From DTU072 sp050309775 (GTDB taxonomy: Bacteria > Bacillota > Clostridia > Christensenellales > DTU072), in NCBI GenBank assembly GCA_050309775.1, contig JBNRMV010000015.1, positions 1-64,000 of the forward strand: 64,000 nt of DNA, in the 5' to 3' direction. The position numbers and the translations under genes were made by a program. The notes under the pieces are model-generated. The model searched no databases. It saw only the letters and a list, made by a program, of their open reading frames with translations, and was not told the DNA's origin. Positions 24,210 to 32,566 of this stretch are shown piece by piece (positions within the stretch are counted from its first letter, which is position 1; each line of letters begins with the position of its first letter).

Positions 24210-26294
24210 ATGAAAGAAAGCAGAATTTTTTCTACTTCCATAGGCGGTAGAGAAGTTTCAGTAGAGATAGGGGGCTACTGTTCACACTCGAACGGAGAAT
24301 GCCTTATCAGATGCGGCGACACGGTTGTTTTGACCAATGTCACCATGGCAAAGCAGCCCAGAGAGGGCATAGACTTTTTCCCTTTGGGTGTAGACTTTGA
24401 GGAGAAAATGTACGCTGTCGGCAAAATCCCCGGCGGTTTCAAAAAGAGAGAAGGCAGACCCAGCGACAAAGCCATATTGACTTCAAGACTTATCGACAGA
24501 CCGATAAGGCCGCTTTTCCCCAAAGGTTTGTACAACGATGTATCAGTAGTGACTACGGCGCTTTCCGTTGACACCAACATACCGCCCGAAGTTTTTGCCA
24601 TGATAGGCAGCTCAATAGCTCTTACAATATCCGATATTCCGTTCAACGGCCCCACAGGCAGCGTCATAGTCGGTTATGTTGACGGCGAATATGTCATAAA
24701 CCCCGACAATGAGCAGCGTGAGAAATCTGCGCTGAATTTGTCGCTTTCGGGTACCAAAGACGCCATTATGATGGTCGAAGCCGGCGCAAATGAGCTTTCA
24801 GAAGAAGTTGTTCTCGGCGGCATACTGTACGGTCACGAAGAAATCAAAAAGATTGTTGCGTTCATTGAAGATATTCAGAAAGAAGTGGGCAAGCCCAAGA
24901 TGGATATTGAGTTGCGGTTGCCGACGGCAGAAATCGAAAAAGCCGTCAAAGAGTATTCGGCAGAAAAGATAGCAACAATTTATGACACCTTTGACAGGAG
25001 TGAAAGAGAAAGAAGAGAAGATGCGGTGACAGAGGAGCTTATGTCGCATTTTGCCGACATATTCCCCGATGATATGAATTATGTAGCCGATGTGCTGTAT
25101 TCCATGAAAAAGCAGTTCGTCAGAAAGAGAATATCCAGTGAAGGAGTACGCCCCGACGGCAGAAAACTTGAGGATATCCGCGACATTTGGTGCGAAGTCG
25201 GTCTTCTTCCCAGAGTGCATGGCAGCGCTGTGTTTACAAGAGGTCAGACCCAGGCTTTGACAACGGCGACTCTCGGCACAATTTCCGAAGTACAAAAACT
25301 TGAAGGGCTGGATGAGGATGTATTCAAGAGATATATGCATCACTACAACATGCCTCCGTATTCCACAGGCGAAGCAAGACCTATGAGAAGTCCGGGCAGA
25401 AGAGAAATAGGGCACGGCGCTTTGGCAGAAAGAGCGCTTGAGCCGGTACTTCCGACAGAAGACACCTTCCCGTACGCCATAAGAACGGTTTCTGAGATTA
25501 TTTCCAGCAACGGTTCGACTTCACAAGCCAGCGTATGCGGCTCCACTCTGTCGCTTATGGACGCAGGAGTGCCTATCAAAGCGCCCGTTGCAGGCATAGC
25601 CATGGGACTGATAAAAGACGAAGAAAGTCACACCATTTCAATATTGAGCGACATTCAGGGTCTTGAGGACTTTTACGGCGACATGGATTTCAAGGTTGCC
25701 GGCACCAAGGACGGCATAACAGCCATTCAGATGGACATAAAAATCAAGGGCATCGACGAAGAAATATTGAAAAAAGCGCTTGCGCAGGCCAGAGAGGGCA
25801 GATTGCACATTCTTGACAAAATGACAGCAGTATTGCCGGAGCCCAGAAAGTCACTCAGCAAGTATGCTCCCAAAATAATTGATTTTGCCATTGACCCCGA
25901 AAAAATTAAAGATGTTATCGGCAGCGGCGGCAAGGTAATCAACAAGATTATTGAAGAAACAGGTGTAAAGATTGACATAAACGATGAAGGACATGTATTC
26001 ATTGCATCAACTGACGAAAACGGTGCCGACAAAGCTAAAGCAATCATTATGTCAATAGTAAAAGACCCTGAGCCGGGCGATGTATTTGAAGGCAAGGTTG
26101 TTCGTATTCTTCAGTTTGGCGCATTCGTAGAGTTGACGCCCAACAAAGACGGCATGGTCCATATCTCGAAGCTGTCAAACAAAAGGGTAGAAAAAGTTGA
26201 AGATGTCGTCAATATCGGCGATATGGTCAGAGTTGAGGTCATAAAAGTTGATGAAAAGAGCAGAATTGACCTGAAACTGCTGGCAAAAATCTAA
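24210..26294 (+). CDS. pnp: Polyribonucleotide nucleotidyltransferase (PNPase)
   Basis: 694 residues. PNPase degrades RNA 3' to 5' by phosphorolysis. The domain order is complete: RNase PH 1 (about 10-140, with FFPLGVDFEEKMYA and GGFKKREGRPSD), an all-helical linker, RNase PH 2 (about 320-540, with GQTQALTTATLGT and SDIQGLEDFYGDMDFKVAGT), KH (VIGSGGKVINKIIEETG) and S1 (GDVFEGKVVRILQFGAFVEL). Length is normal. Ends in a good terminator. Confidence 0.97.
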   Translation: MKESRIFSTSIGGREVSVEIGGYCSHSNGECLIRCGDTVVLTNVTMAKQPREGIDFFPLGVDFEEKMYAVGKIPGGFKKREGRPSDKAILTSRLIDRPIRPLFPKGLYNDVSVVTTALSVDTNIPPEVFAMIGSSIALTISDIPFNGPTGSVIVGYVDGEYVINPDNEQREKSALNLSLSGTKDAIMMVEAGANELSEEVVLGGILYGHEEIKKIVAFIEDIQKEVGKPKMDIELRLPTAEIEKAVKEYSAEKIATIYDTFDRSERERREDAVTEELMSHFADIFPDDMNYVADVLYSMKKQFVRKRISSEGVRPDGRKLEDIRDIWCEVGLLPRVHGSAVFTRGQTQALTTATLGTISEVQKLEGLDEDVFKRYMHHYNMPPYSTGEARPMRSPGRREIGHGALAERALEPVLPTEDTFPYAIRTVSEIISSNGSTSQASVCGSTLSLMDAGVPIKAPVAGIAMGLIKDEESHTISILSDIQGLEDFYGDMDFKVAGTKDGITAIQMDIKIKGIDEEILKKALAQAREGRLHILDKMTAVLPEPRKSLSKYAPKIIDFAIDPEKIKDVIGSGGKVINKIIEETGVKIDINDEGHVFIASTDENGADKAKAIIMSIVKDPEPGDVFEGKVVRILQFGAFVELTPNKDGMVHISKLSNKRVEKVEDVVNIGDMVRVEVIKVDEKSRIDLKLLAKI

Positions 26295-26315
26295 ACCAAA
26301 ACCCAAAAAACAAAG

Positions 26316-26340
26316 AAAAAGGGCGCCAAGCCCTTTTTTT
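26316..26340. terminator. Bidirectional terminator after pnp
   Basis: AAAAAGGGC/GCCCTTTTTTT hairpin with loop GCCAA. It ends pnp on the plus strand and can end the small minus-strand gene at 26408. Confidence 0.85.
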
Positions 26341-26407
26341 ATTTGACAAAATGCGTTTGCGCGCATTCGGTCAGGCATATATCGATGAGATAGCCTGCCT
26401 TGCTTTG

Positions 26408-26512
26408 CTATCTCTTCATGTTCTTAATTGATTTTTGCAATTTATCGTTTTGAAGAAGAAACATTGAGCCGGCTGTACCCATCAATAAGCCGATAATAAA
26501 ACCGTTTTTCAT
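26408..26512 (-). CDS. 34-residue small protein with one hydrophobic segment
   Basis: The reading frame ATG (26512) to TAG (26408) codes MKNGFIIGLLMGTAGSMFLL followed by a basic, amphipathic tail of 14 residues. GGAGG lies at 26526-26522, nine bases before the ATG. A short Gly-containing membrane segment (GxxxGLLMGxxG) with a charged helix resembles YtxH-like small membrane proteins. It lies behind the glycerophosphodiesterase gene on the same strand and before a terminator. Function unknown. Confidence 0.65.
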   Translation of the reverse strand: MKNGFIIGLLMGTAGSMFLLQNDKLQKSIKNMKR

Positions 26513-26519
26513 AATAAAT

Positions 26520-26552
26520 AACCTCCATTTCAAGTATGTGCGAAAGGAGGTT
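26520..26552 (-). promoter_or_regulatory. Hairpin covering the ribosome site of the small gene
   Basis: On the minus strand AACCTCC (26552-26546) pairs with GGAGGTT (26526-26520), so the GGAGG of the small gene would be buried. Read on the plus strand the same hairpin ends in seven T and could act as a second terminator behind pnp. Confidence 0.5.
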
Positions 26553-26584
26553 TTTTTATATTTAGGAATAAATGGAGAAAATTG

Positions 26585-27319
26585 TTAATTATATCTGTCG
26601 TTTTCCAGCATAACCTTTTCAAAAATTATGTTGTCAACTTCATTTTCTTTGGCTTTCTTTAATAATTCTTCGGAGCGCACAGTCCAGCTAAGCAGCTTGA
26701 TTTGATTTTCTTTGCGCAGATTGCTAAGCGCCTTGTCGGGCAGCTTATTTATATTGAAAGCAAGAAAATCAGGTTTGTTTTTGCGTAGCACTCTTCTGCT
26801 TGACCAGTTTATTGCGCCGTTCAGAATGCTGTTCCCTATGTAAGTGGCAAGATATCCTCTTGTGAATTCGGGCGCATTTTTTCTGAACCAACCGATTATG
26901 AAAGGGCTGAAGGACTGTACGGCAATACTGTCTTGCTTTCCTTTTATGAGTTCATAAACTTTTTCTTGCAATTCTGTGTTGAAAAGGGATACCGTCTTCA
27001 GCTCAATAAGCAGTTTTGTTTTGCCTTCTATCAGTTCCAGCAATTCGGACAACAGGGGGATGTGTTCTCCGTTGGGCAACTGATATTTGTCGCTTTTTAT
27101 GTCGGCGGTGGTGAGTTTTTTTATTTTTGCGTTGATGCCGCATACTCTTTTTAGCGTGCTGTCATGAAAAACCACAACTTCGCCGTCTGCAAGCAAGCGC
27201 ACATCTATTTCTATGTAATAGTTTTTTGCGATGGCATTGCGGAAAGCTGCCATTGAGTTTTCTGTGGCGGTTGCATCGTGCAATCCTCTGTGAGCAATAG
27301 GTCTGTCAAGTAACCACAT
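26585..27319 (-). CDS. Glycerophosphodiester phosphodiesterase family protein
   Basis: 244 residues of the GDPD TIM-barrel family, which releases glycerol-3-phosphate from glycerophosphodiesters. Key motifs are AHRGLHDATATENS (catalytic HR plus metal-binding ENS), EIDVRLLADGEVVVFHDSTL (ExD and catalytic HD) and LLIELKT. There is no signal peptide, so it is cytoplasmic, of the UgpQ type. AGGAGG precedes the ATG. It lies 24 bases behind the LUD gene and is probably co-transcribed with it. Confidence 0.9.
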   Translation of the reverse strand: MWLLDRPIAHRGLHDATATENSMAAFRNAIAKNYYIEIDVRLLADGEVVVFHDSTLKRVCGINAKIKKLTTADIKSDKYQLPNGEHIPLLSELLELIEGKTKLLIELKTVSLFNTELQEKVYELIKGKQDSIAVQSFSPFIIGWFRKNAPEFTRGYLATYIGNSILNGAINWSSRRVLRKNKPDFLAFNINKLPDKALSNLRKENQIKLLSWTVRSEELLKKAKENEVDNIIFEKVMLENDRYN

Positions 27320-27343
27320 GTTTTTTTCCTCCTGAATGGTTTT

Positions 27344-27946
27344 TTAATATCCTAGACTTTCGTCTATTATGACTATATAAAAGTTTTTGCCCGTGGTGGG
27401 GTGGTGGTGTATAACCGTGGCTTTGCAGATAGTGTCGGGGCTAAGGCAATATGAGCATTTCCCGGTGTATGCGCAGGGCGTGTTCTTTTGTAAGCGCATG
27501 GTGTTTTTTGGCGCGGCGACATTCCGCGTGCGTTCAATACCTTCATCTATATTCTTGACAATTTTGTTTGTGCCGCAAATGAGTAAAATATTTTGCGGTC
27601 CGTACAAGGTTTCTGCAACCCGATTGCCTCTGCCGTCAATGTTGATGATATCTCCGCTTTCGGCAAGGGCATTTGCGCTGGCGATATACCAGTCGGCAAG
27701 GTGCATCTTTTGGTAAAGGGCTTGGTGCTCCGAAGCGTCATAGAATGAGCGGTGCAGCAGCTTATAATCATTTTTCATGGCGTCCAAAAGCCCGATTTCT
27801 TCGACCGTCACACTACCGCCAAAACCTATGCTTGCGCCTTTGGGTATAAGTTCCAGTACCATATTTTTGCCTTCTTCTCTGCTTGAAGCAAAATATGGCG
27901 CAAAGCCGCGTTTTCTGAGATTTTCTAAAAGTTTTGAGTATTGCAT
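27344..27946 (-). CDS. LUD domain protein (lactate utilisation / DUF162 family)
   Basis: 200 residues. The LUD fold is shown by GGSVTVEEIGLLDAM, ANALAESGDIINIDGRGNRVAETLYGPQNILLICG and TNKIVKNIDEGIERTRNVAAPKN. A late Cys pair (CAYTGKCSYC) matches stand-alone clostridial LUD proteins. LutC-like proteins act with iron-sulfur partners in lactate oxidation, but LutA/LutB are absent here, so the substrate is unknown. I start at 27946 (MQYSKLLENL), not 27991, because the upstream codons overlap the TATAAT box at 27985-27980. Confidence 0.85.
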   Translation of the reverse strand: MQYSKLLENLRKRGFAPYFASSREEGKNMVLELIPKGASIGFGGSVTVEEIGLLDAMKNDYKLLHRSFYDASEHQALYQKMHLADWYIASANALAESGDIINIDGRGNRVAETLYGPQNILLICGTNKIVKNIDEGIERTRNVAAPKNTMRLQKNTPCAYTGKCSYCLSPDTICKATVIHHHPTTGKNFYIVIIDESLGY

Positions 27947-27979
27947 ATGTCCACCGTGTCGATAATGATAAGTATTGAT

Positions 27980-27985
27980 ATTATA
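27980..27985 (-). promoter_or_regulatory. -10 box of the LUD operon
   Basis: TATAAT on the minus strand, 34 bases before the chosen start. The -35 region (TTTCAA at a 17-base spacing) is poor. Confidence 0.45.
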
Positions 27986-28026
27986 CACCAATAATTCGTG
28001 AATTGAAAGACTTACAGTGAAATTTA

Positions 28027-28055
28027 TTGCGTATTTGCAGTATTTTATATATAAT
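28027..28055 (+). promoter_or_regulatory. Promoter of lepA-hemW
   Basis: -35 TTGCGT (28027-28032), a 17-base spacer and -10 TATAAT (28050-28055). It diverges from the LUD promoter. Confidence 0.65.
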
Positions 28056-28091
28056 GATTAGTAGTATTTTAATTTGGAGAAGCATCGACTG

Positions 28092-29897
28092 ATGGACGAC
28101 AGACAAAAATTTATCCGAAACTTTTGTATAGTGGCGCATATCGACCACGGCAAAAGCACGCTTGCCGACAGGATTATGCAACTTACCGGACAAGTATCCT
28201 CAAGGGCGCTCAAGGAGCAAATGCTTGATTCTATGGATATCGAAAGGGAGAGGGGCATTACCATAAAACTTACGCCGGTAAGAATGTTCTATAAGTACAA
28301 AGGCGAGGAATACACGCTTAACCTCATTGACACCCCCGGGCATGTCGATTTTACTTATGAAGTGTCGCGTTCATTGGCGGCTTGCGAGGGCGCTGTGCTT
28401 GTCGTGGACGCTGCGCAGGGCATAGAGGCGCAAACGCTGACGAATGTCTATTTGGCGCTGGATAACGACCTTGAAATAATCCCCGTAATAAACAAAATTG
28501 ATTTGCCCGCCGCAAATCCCGATGCTGTCAAAAAGGAAATAGAAGATGTCATAGGGCTTGATGCGTCGGAAGCTCCGCTCATCAGCGCCAAGGAAGGAAA
28601 AAACATAAATGAGGTCATTGAGCAGATTATTGAAAAACTGCCGGCGCCAAACGGCAACCCGAATGCGCCGCTGAAAGCGTTGATTTTCGACTCATTGTAC
28701 GACAATTTCAAGGGCGCAATCTGCAACATAAGAGTTGTCGACGGCAGCATAAAAAGAGGCGATACCATAAAAATGTTTGCCACAGGCAAAGTTTTTGATG
28801 TGACGGAAGTCGGCATATTCAACCCGAATATGCAAGAAGTAAGCCAACTCAACGCCGGAGATGTCGGATATGTTGCGGCAAGCATAAAGAATGTAAAAGA
28901 TATAGCCGTCGGCGACACGCTGACTTTGGCGAAGGGCGGCGCCGCCCAACCGCTGAAAGGCTATAAAAAAATAAACCCCATGGTTTTTGCCGGCATTTAT
29001 CCTGCCGACGGCGCAAAATATAACGACCTTAGAGATGCCATGGAAAAGCTGTATTTGAACGATGCCTCACTTGTTTATGAGCCTGATTCCTCAACAGCGC
29101 TTGGGTTTGGATTCCGATGCGGTTTCCTTGGCTTGCTGCATATGGAAATAATTGAAGAAAGGCTGGAGCGAGAATTTGACCTGGACCTTGTGACCACTGC
29201 GCCCAGCGTTTCATATATAGTTAAGAAAACCAATGGCGAAAGCCTGATAGTAGACAACCCGACAAAGCTGCCGCCGCCCGGCGAAATAGACAGTATTGAG
29301 GAACCCATAGTAAAGGCGCATATATTCACGCCTCCCGAATATGTCGGCTCCATTATGGAACTTTGCCAAGAAAAGAGAGGGTCTTTTATTGATATGACAT
29401 ATCTGGACGCCAGCCGCGTAAAAATAGATTACAAAATCCCCCTCAGCGAAATTATATATGACTTTTTTGACATGCTGAAATCAAAAACCAGAGGATATGC
29501 AAGTCTGGACTATGAACTTGACGGATACAGAGAGGACAAACTCATTAAACTTGAAATACTGCTAAACGGCGAGGCATGTGACGCATTGTCGTTGATTGTG
29601 CATCAGGACAAGGCGTATGCAAGAGGCAGACAGATTGCCGAAAAACTTAAAGATGTCATACCAAGGCAAATGTTTGAGATACCCATACAAGCGGCTATCG
29701 GCAACAAAGTTATTGCCAGAGAGACCGTCAAAGCAATGCGCAAAGATGTGCTTGCAAAGTGCTATGGCGGCGATATCACCAGAAAAAAGAAGTTGCTTGA
29801 AAAGCAGAAAGAAGGTAAAAAGCGTATGCGTCAAGTCGGCAGCGTAGAGATACCTTCAGAGGCTTTTATGACTATTCTGAAGTTTGACAAGACATAA
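28092..29897 (+). CDS. lepA: Elongation factor 4 (LepA) GTPase
   Basis: 601 residues. LepA is a ribosome-associated GTPase that back-translocates or helps 30S assembly. G1 AHIDHGKST, G2/effector RGITIK, G3 DTPGHVDF and G4 NKIDL are all intact, and the LepA-specific C-terminal domain ends in KKRMRQVGSVEIPSEAFM. I use ATG 28092, which gives the usual short N-terminus. GGAGA lies at 28076-28080. The next gene starts two bases after the stop, as in the common lepA-hemW pair. Confidence 0.96.
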   Translation: MDDRQKFIRNFCIVAHIDHGKSTLADRIMQLTGQVSSRALKEQMLDSMDIERERGITIKLTPVRMFYKYKGEEYTLNLIDTPGHVDFTYEVSRSLAACEGAVLVVDAAQGIEAQTLTNVYLALDNDLEIIPVINKIDLPAANPDAVKKEIEDVIGLDASEAPLISAKEGKNINEVIEQIIEKLPAPNGNPNAPLKALIFDSLYDNFKGAICNIRVVDGSIKRGDTIKMFATGKVFDVTEVGIFNPNMQEVSQLNAGDVGYVAASIKNVKDIAVGDTLTLAKGGAAQPLKGYKKINPMVFAGIYPADGAKYNDLRDAMEKLYLNDASLVYEPDSSTALGFGFRCGFLGLLHMEIIEERLEREFDLDLVTTAPSVSYIVKKTNGESLIVDNPTKLPPPGEIDSIEEPIVKAHIFTPPEYVGSIMELCQEKRGSFIDMTYLDASRVKIDYKIPLSEIIYDFFDMLKSKTRGYASLDYELDGYREDKLIKLEILLNGEACDALSLIVHQDKAYARGRQIAEKLKDVIPRQMFEIPIQAAIGNKVIARETVKAMRKDVLAKCYGGDITRKKKLLEKQKEGKKRMRQVGSVEIPSEAFMTILKFDKT

Positions 29898-29898
29898 A

Positions 29899-30987
29899 AT
29901 GAAAACCGCAGGGCTGTATATCCACATTCCTTTTTGCGCAAGCAAGTGCGCTTATTGCGATTTTTATTCCTTGCCGTCAACGGAGTTCTTTTCTGATTAC
30001 AAGGCGGAACTTATCAAAGAAATAACCGCAGTCAGCAAATGTTTTGACGGCATAATAGATACTGTATATATAGGCGGAGGCACGCCCAGCGTGTTTCCGC
30101 TTAATTATTTATCGGACATTGCGCAAGCCGTTTTTAATAGTTTTCAATGCAAAATCAGCGAATTTACCGTTGAAGTCAACCCTTGTTCTTCGGCGGATAT
30201 TGAATATTATAAAGATTTCGGCGCAAACAGAATTAGTTTGGGAGTACAGAGCCTTGACGAAAATGTGTTGCGGCTCATCGGCAGACGGCACAACAGAGCG
30301 CAGGCGCTTGAGGCGGTAGAGAGGGCGGCTACGCATTTTGACAATGTCAGCGCCGACCTTATACTTGGCATAACCCAAGAGCAAAAGCCCTCTGGGGACA
30401 TAGCTGCGCTGAAAGACTGTGTAAAACACATTTCCGCATATATGCTGAAGATAGAGAGCGGTACACCGATTGCAAAAATGGTGACAAGCGGTCAATATAC
30501 GCCCCCAGGCGAGGACAAATGCGCCGACCTTTATGATGAAGCGCATACGGAATTGCAAAAATACGGGCTAAAAAGGTATGAAATCAGCAATTTTGCCCGT
30601 GATGGGTACGAAAGCGTACACAATATGAAATATTGGCGCATGCAGGATTATATCGGGGTCGGCGCTGCAGCGCATTCATATGTCGGCGGTATGAGATATA
30701 ACAATCCGCCGTCGCTGACAGAGTATCTGAAGGGGTATCACAGCGGCAACAACAGGCAAAAAAAACAGCATGCCGACGCGTTGCTTGAAACCATTATGTT
30801 GGGGCTGCGGCTAGAAAATGGTCTGGATATCAGCCAAATAAACAAGACTTTTTCAATAGATTTCAAAAAAGTATATGCCGAACAGCTTGCGAAACTGCAA
30901 CCGTATCTTGACATAACACAGAACAAAATAGCCATAAAGCCGCAGTATATGCTGCTGGAGAATGCCATAGCCGTAGAATTCTTTTAG
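29899..30987 (+). CDS. hemW: HemW-type radical SAM protein
   Basis: 362 residues. Radical SAM motif IPFCASKCAYCDFY (Cx3CxxC), IGGGTPSVF, SLGVQSLDENVLRLIGRRHN and HNMKYW, which is a heme-binding feature of HemW. HemW is a heme chaperone rather than a true coproporphyrinogen oxidase and is typically coupled to lepA. I start at ATG 29899. There is no clear ribosome site, so translation may depend on re-initiation after lepA. The C-terminus overlaps the convergent gene by four bases. Confidence 0.9.
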   Translation: MKTAGLYIHIPFCASKCAYCDFYSLPSTEFFSDYKAELIKEITAVSKCFDGIIDTVYIGGGTPSVFPLNYLSDIAQAVFNSFQCKISEFTVEVNPCSSADIEYYKDFGANRISLGVQSLDENVLRLIGRRHNRAQALEAVERAATHFDNVSADLILGITQEQKPSGDIAALKDCVKHISAYMLKIESGTPIAKMVTSGQYTPPGEDKCADLYDEAHTELQKYGLKRYEISNFARDGYESVHNMKYWRMQDYIGVGAAAHSYVGGMRYNNPPSLTEYLKGYHSGNNRQKKQHADALLETIMLGLRLENGLDISQINKTFSIDFKKVYAEQLAKLQPYLDITQNKIAIKPQYMLLENAIAVEFF

Positions 30988-32294
30988 GCGGCAACTCCGG
31001 CAATTTTTACTGCGCAATATTCATCTAAACAATTATAAAAAACCGACAGCGTGTTGTTGGTATTCAGACAAAAGAATGCCGATGCCGTGCTGTCAGCCAT
31101 GTTATATACCGAATGCGTATTGTCAAAACGGTAATCAATGATATTGAGTCCGTCAAAGGCGTCGGCAAGGAGATAACAGCCGTTATTATATGATATATAT
31201 CCATATATTTCATTGATATTTTGCAACGCAGAAATGTTCGCTAAAGCGCATTCCAAATCTTTGTTGAACAAATAAATTCCCTTTGTTGAACCGCTGAATA
31301 TTGCCAAAATTTTGTCACCTCTGGGCAGTAGCTTAATGTTTTCGGAATTACTTATTATCGTATTTTGAGCGTCAATTTTGTTGAAACTGCTTGAATATTT
31401 CCATAGTTTTGTAACGGCTGCGGTGCGCTCAACAACAAGAAATCTTTGCTGCCCGTTTTCGGCATAAGGAGTTATGGCAAGGGCTTTGCAACCCTCAATA
31501 ACTGTGTTTTGCAGAATTTTTAGCGCCGGCGACAGCTTGATAATATTGTATCCGTTCTGAGTGTTTATGACGATGAGCAGATATTGATAAAAATCAAAGA
31601 TATCAAGGATTTCTCCCGACGGCAAAAAGCCTGTTTGCAGTTCGTCTTTTTTAATGTATATTGTATTGGCTGCGCCTTCGGCAAGCATTAAGCAGCCTTC
31701 TTGTGTGAGAAAGAGCCTGCCTTTTTGCGCAATGGGCAAGGCGCAGACTTCAGCGCTATTTAAGTTGTATTGCGCATTGAAAACTAAAATATTTTCTGCC
31801 GTTTTTGTCATAATCATAAGACCGGCGGCAGTTATTTTTGAAGACAGATAAAAAGTGTCTAAACGAGAGGGCAGCACAAGCACCTTTTCGACTGCGCCAA
31901 GCAAGGAGATTTTTGCCAGAGCCACGGATTTTTTTTCGGTGGTAATGTCTCCAAAAAGCGTGCCGCACTCAAGCACGGCATAAAGACTGTTTGTCGTTTG
32001 CAGTAGGTTTTTAATTTCAATATTGCCATAGCCTGAAAGTTGCTGTTCATATAAAAAATTTTCGCTTTCGGCAGCCTGTTTTGGATATGTAGTATAGTAC
32101 GGCTCGGGTTGAGGACCGGGTGGGTCGGGCGGATTTTGGTTTTCGTCGTTCTCATTGTTGGTAAGGTTGGAGGGAACGCCGCTGTGAGCAGGCGGTTCTT
32201 GGTTGTTCAATATTGAAAGCGCCACTACAAATATGGCGGCAATAAGTATCAGAGCAATGGCTTTGGGTAAAAATTGACTAAATTTTTCGTTCAT
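30984..32294 (-). CDS. Membrane-anchored extracellular protein of unknown function, propeller-like
   Basis: 436 residues. One N-terminal membrane segment (about 10-28) with no cleavage signal, then a Pro/Asn-rich linker (about 30-70, NPPDPPGPQPEP). The rest is a beta-rich domain of about 360 residues with repeated strand patterns (LYAVLECG, MIMTKTAENILVFN, LLIVINTQNGYNIIKL, ILAIFSGSTKGIYLFN, CYLLADAFDGLNIIDY), suggesting a beta-propeller. Five blades or more can be guessed. I do not recognise the family. AGGTG precedes the ATG and TATAAT (32316-32311) lies close upstream. The position is isolated and convergent to hemW. Confidence 0.7.
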   Translation of the reverse strand: MNEKFSQFLPKAIALILIAAIFVVALSILNNQEPPAHSGVPSNLTNNENDENQNPPDPPGPQPEPYYTTYPKQAAESENFLYEQQLSGYGNIEIKNLLQTTNSLYAVLECGTLFGDITTEKKSVALAKISLLGAVEKVLVLPSRLDTFYLSSKITAAGLMIMTKTAENILVFNAQYNLNSAEVCALPIAQKGRLFLTQEGCLMLAEGAANTIYIKKDELQTGFLPSGEILDIFDFYQYLLIVINTQNGYNIIKLSPALKILQNTVIEGCKALAITPYAENGQQRFLVVERTAAVTKLWKYSSSFNKIDAQNTIISNSENIKLLPRGDKILAIFSGSTKGIYLFNKDLECALANISALQNINEIYGYISYNNGCYLLADAFDGLNIIDYRFDNTHSVYNMADSTASAFFCLNTNNTLSVFYNCLDEYCAVKIAGVAA

Positions 32295-32483
32295 AATTCA
32301 CCTCTTGACAATTATAAAACAAATTGCCGTAAAATTGTTGTTTCTGCCAAAAGTGTATAAAATACGACAAAAAATTGCGTTGGGCTTTTCCCATGTTCAG
32401 TCGGAATGACATAAAAATACACCGCGCCTTCTGCGCTTTGGGCATTTGGGGACTTATATAAATAGCAGCCCGTTTCTTTTCTC

Positions 32484-32512
32484 TTGACATTTGAAAACAG
32501 CCTACATATAAT
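32484..32512 (+). promoter_or_regulatory. Consensus promoter of thrS
   Basis: -35 TTGACA (32484-32489), a 17-base spacer and -10 TATAAT (32507-32512). Perfect consensus, with an expected start near 32519 and a 48-base leader. The rest of 32295-32483 shows nothing I can name. Confidence 0.85.
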
Positions 32513-32530
32513 ATAGTTCCAACTATAAAA

Positions 32531-32557
32531 TTTCAATCTCTTGTATGGATTGAGAAA
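32531..32557 (+). promoter_or_regulatory. thrS leader hairpin resembling the tRNA-Thr anticodon arm
   Basis: Stem TTTCAATC (32531-32538) with GATTGAGA (32548-32555), including one T-G pair, closed by a T39-G47 wobble. The remaining loop is the seven bases CUUGUAU (32540-32546). In tRNA numbering this puts C at 32, U at 33, UGU at 34-36 and A at 37, the layout of a tRNA-Thr(UGU) anticodon loop. It lies directly before the GAGG ribosome site and ATG 32567. E. coli thrS is controlled by ThrRS binding such mimics. No T-box was seen. Role inferred. Confidence 0.45.
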
Positions 32558-32566
32558 CGAGGTATT

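Noticed and set aside
32295..32566. T-box riboswitch before thrS
   Set aside because: I looked for the conserved T-box sequence and a specifier stem with terminator and found neither in the short 48-base leader.
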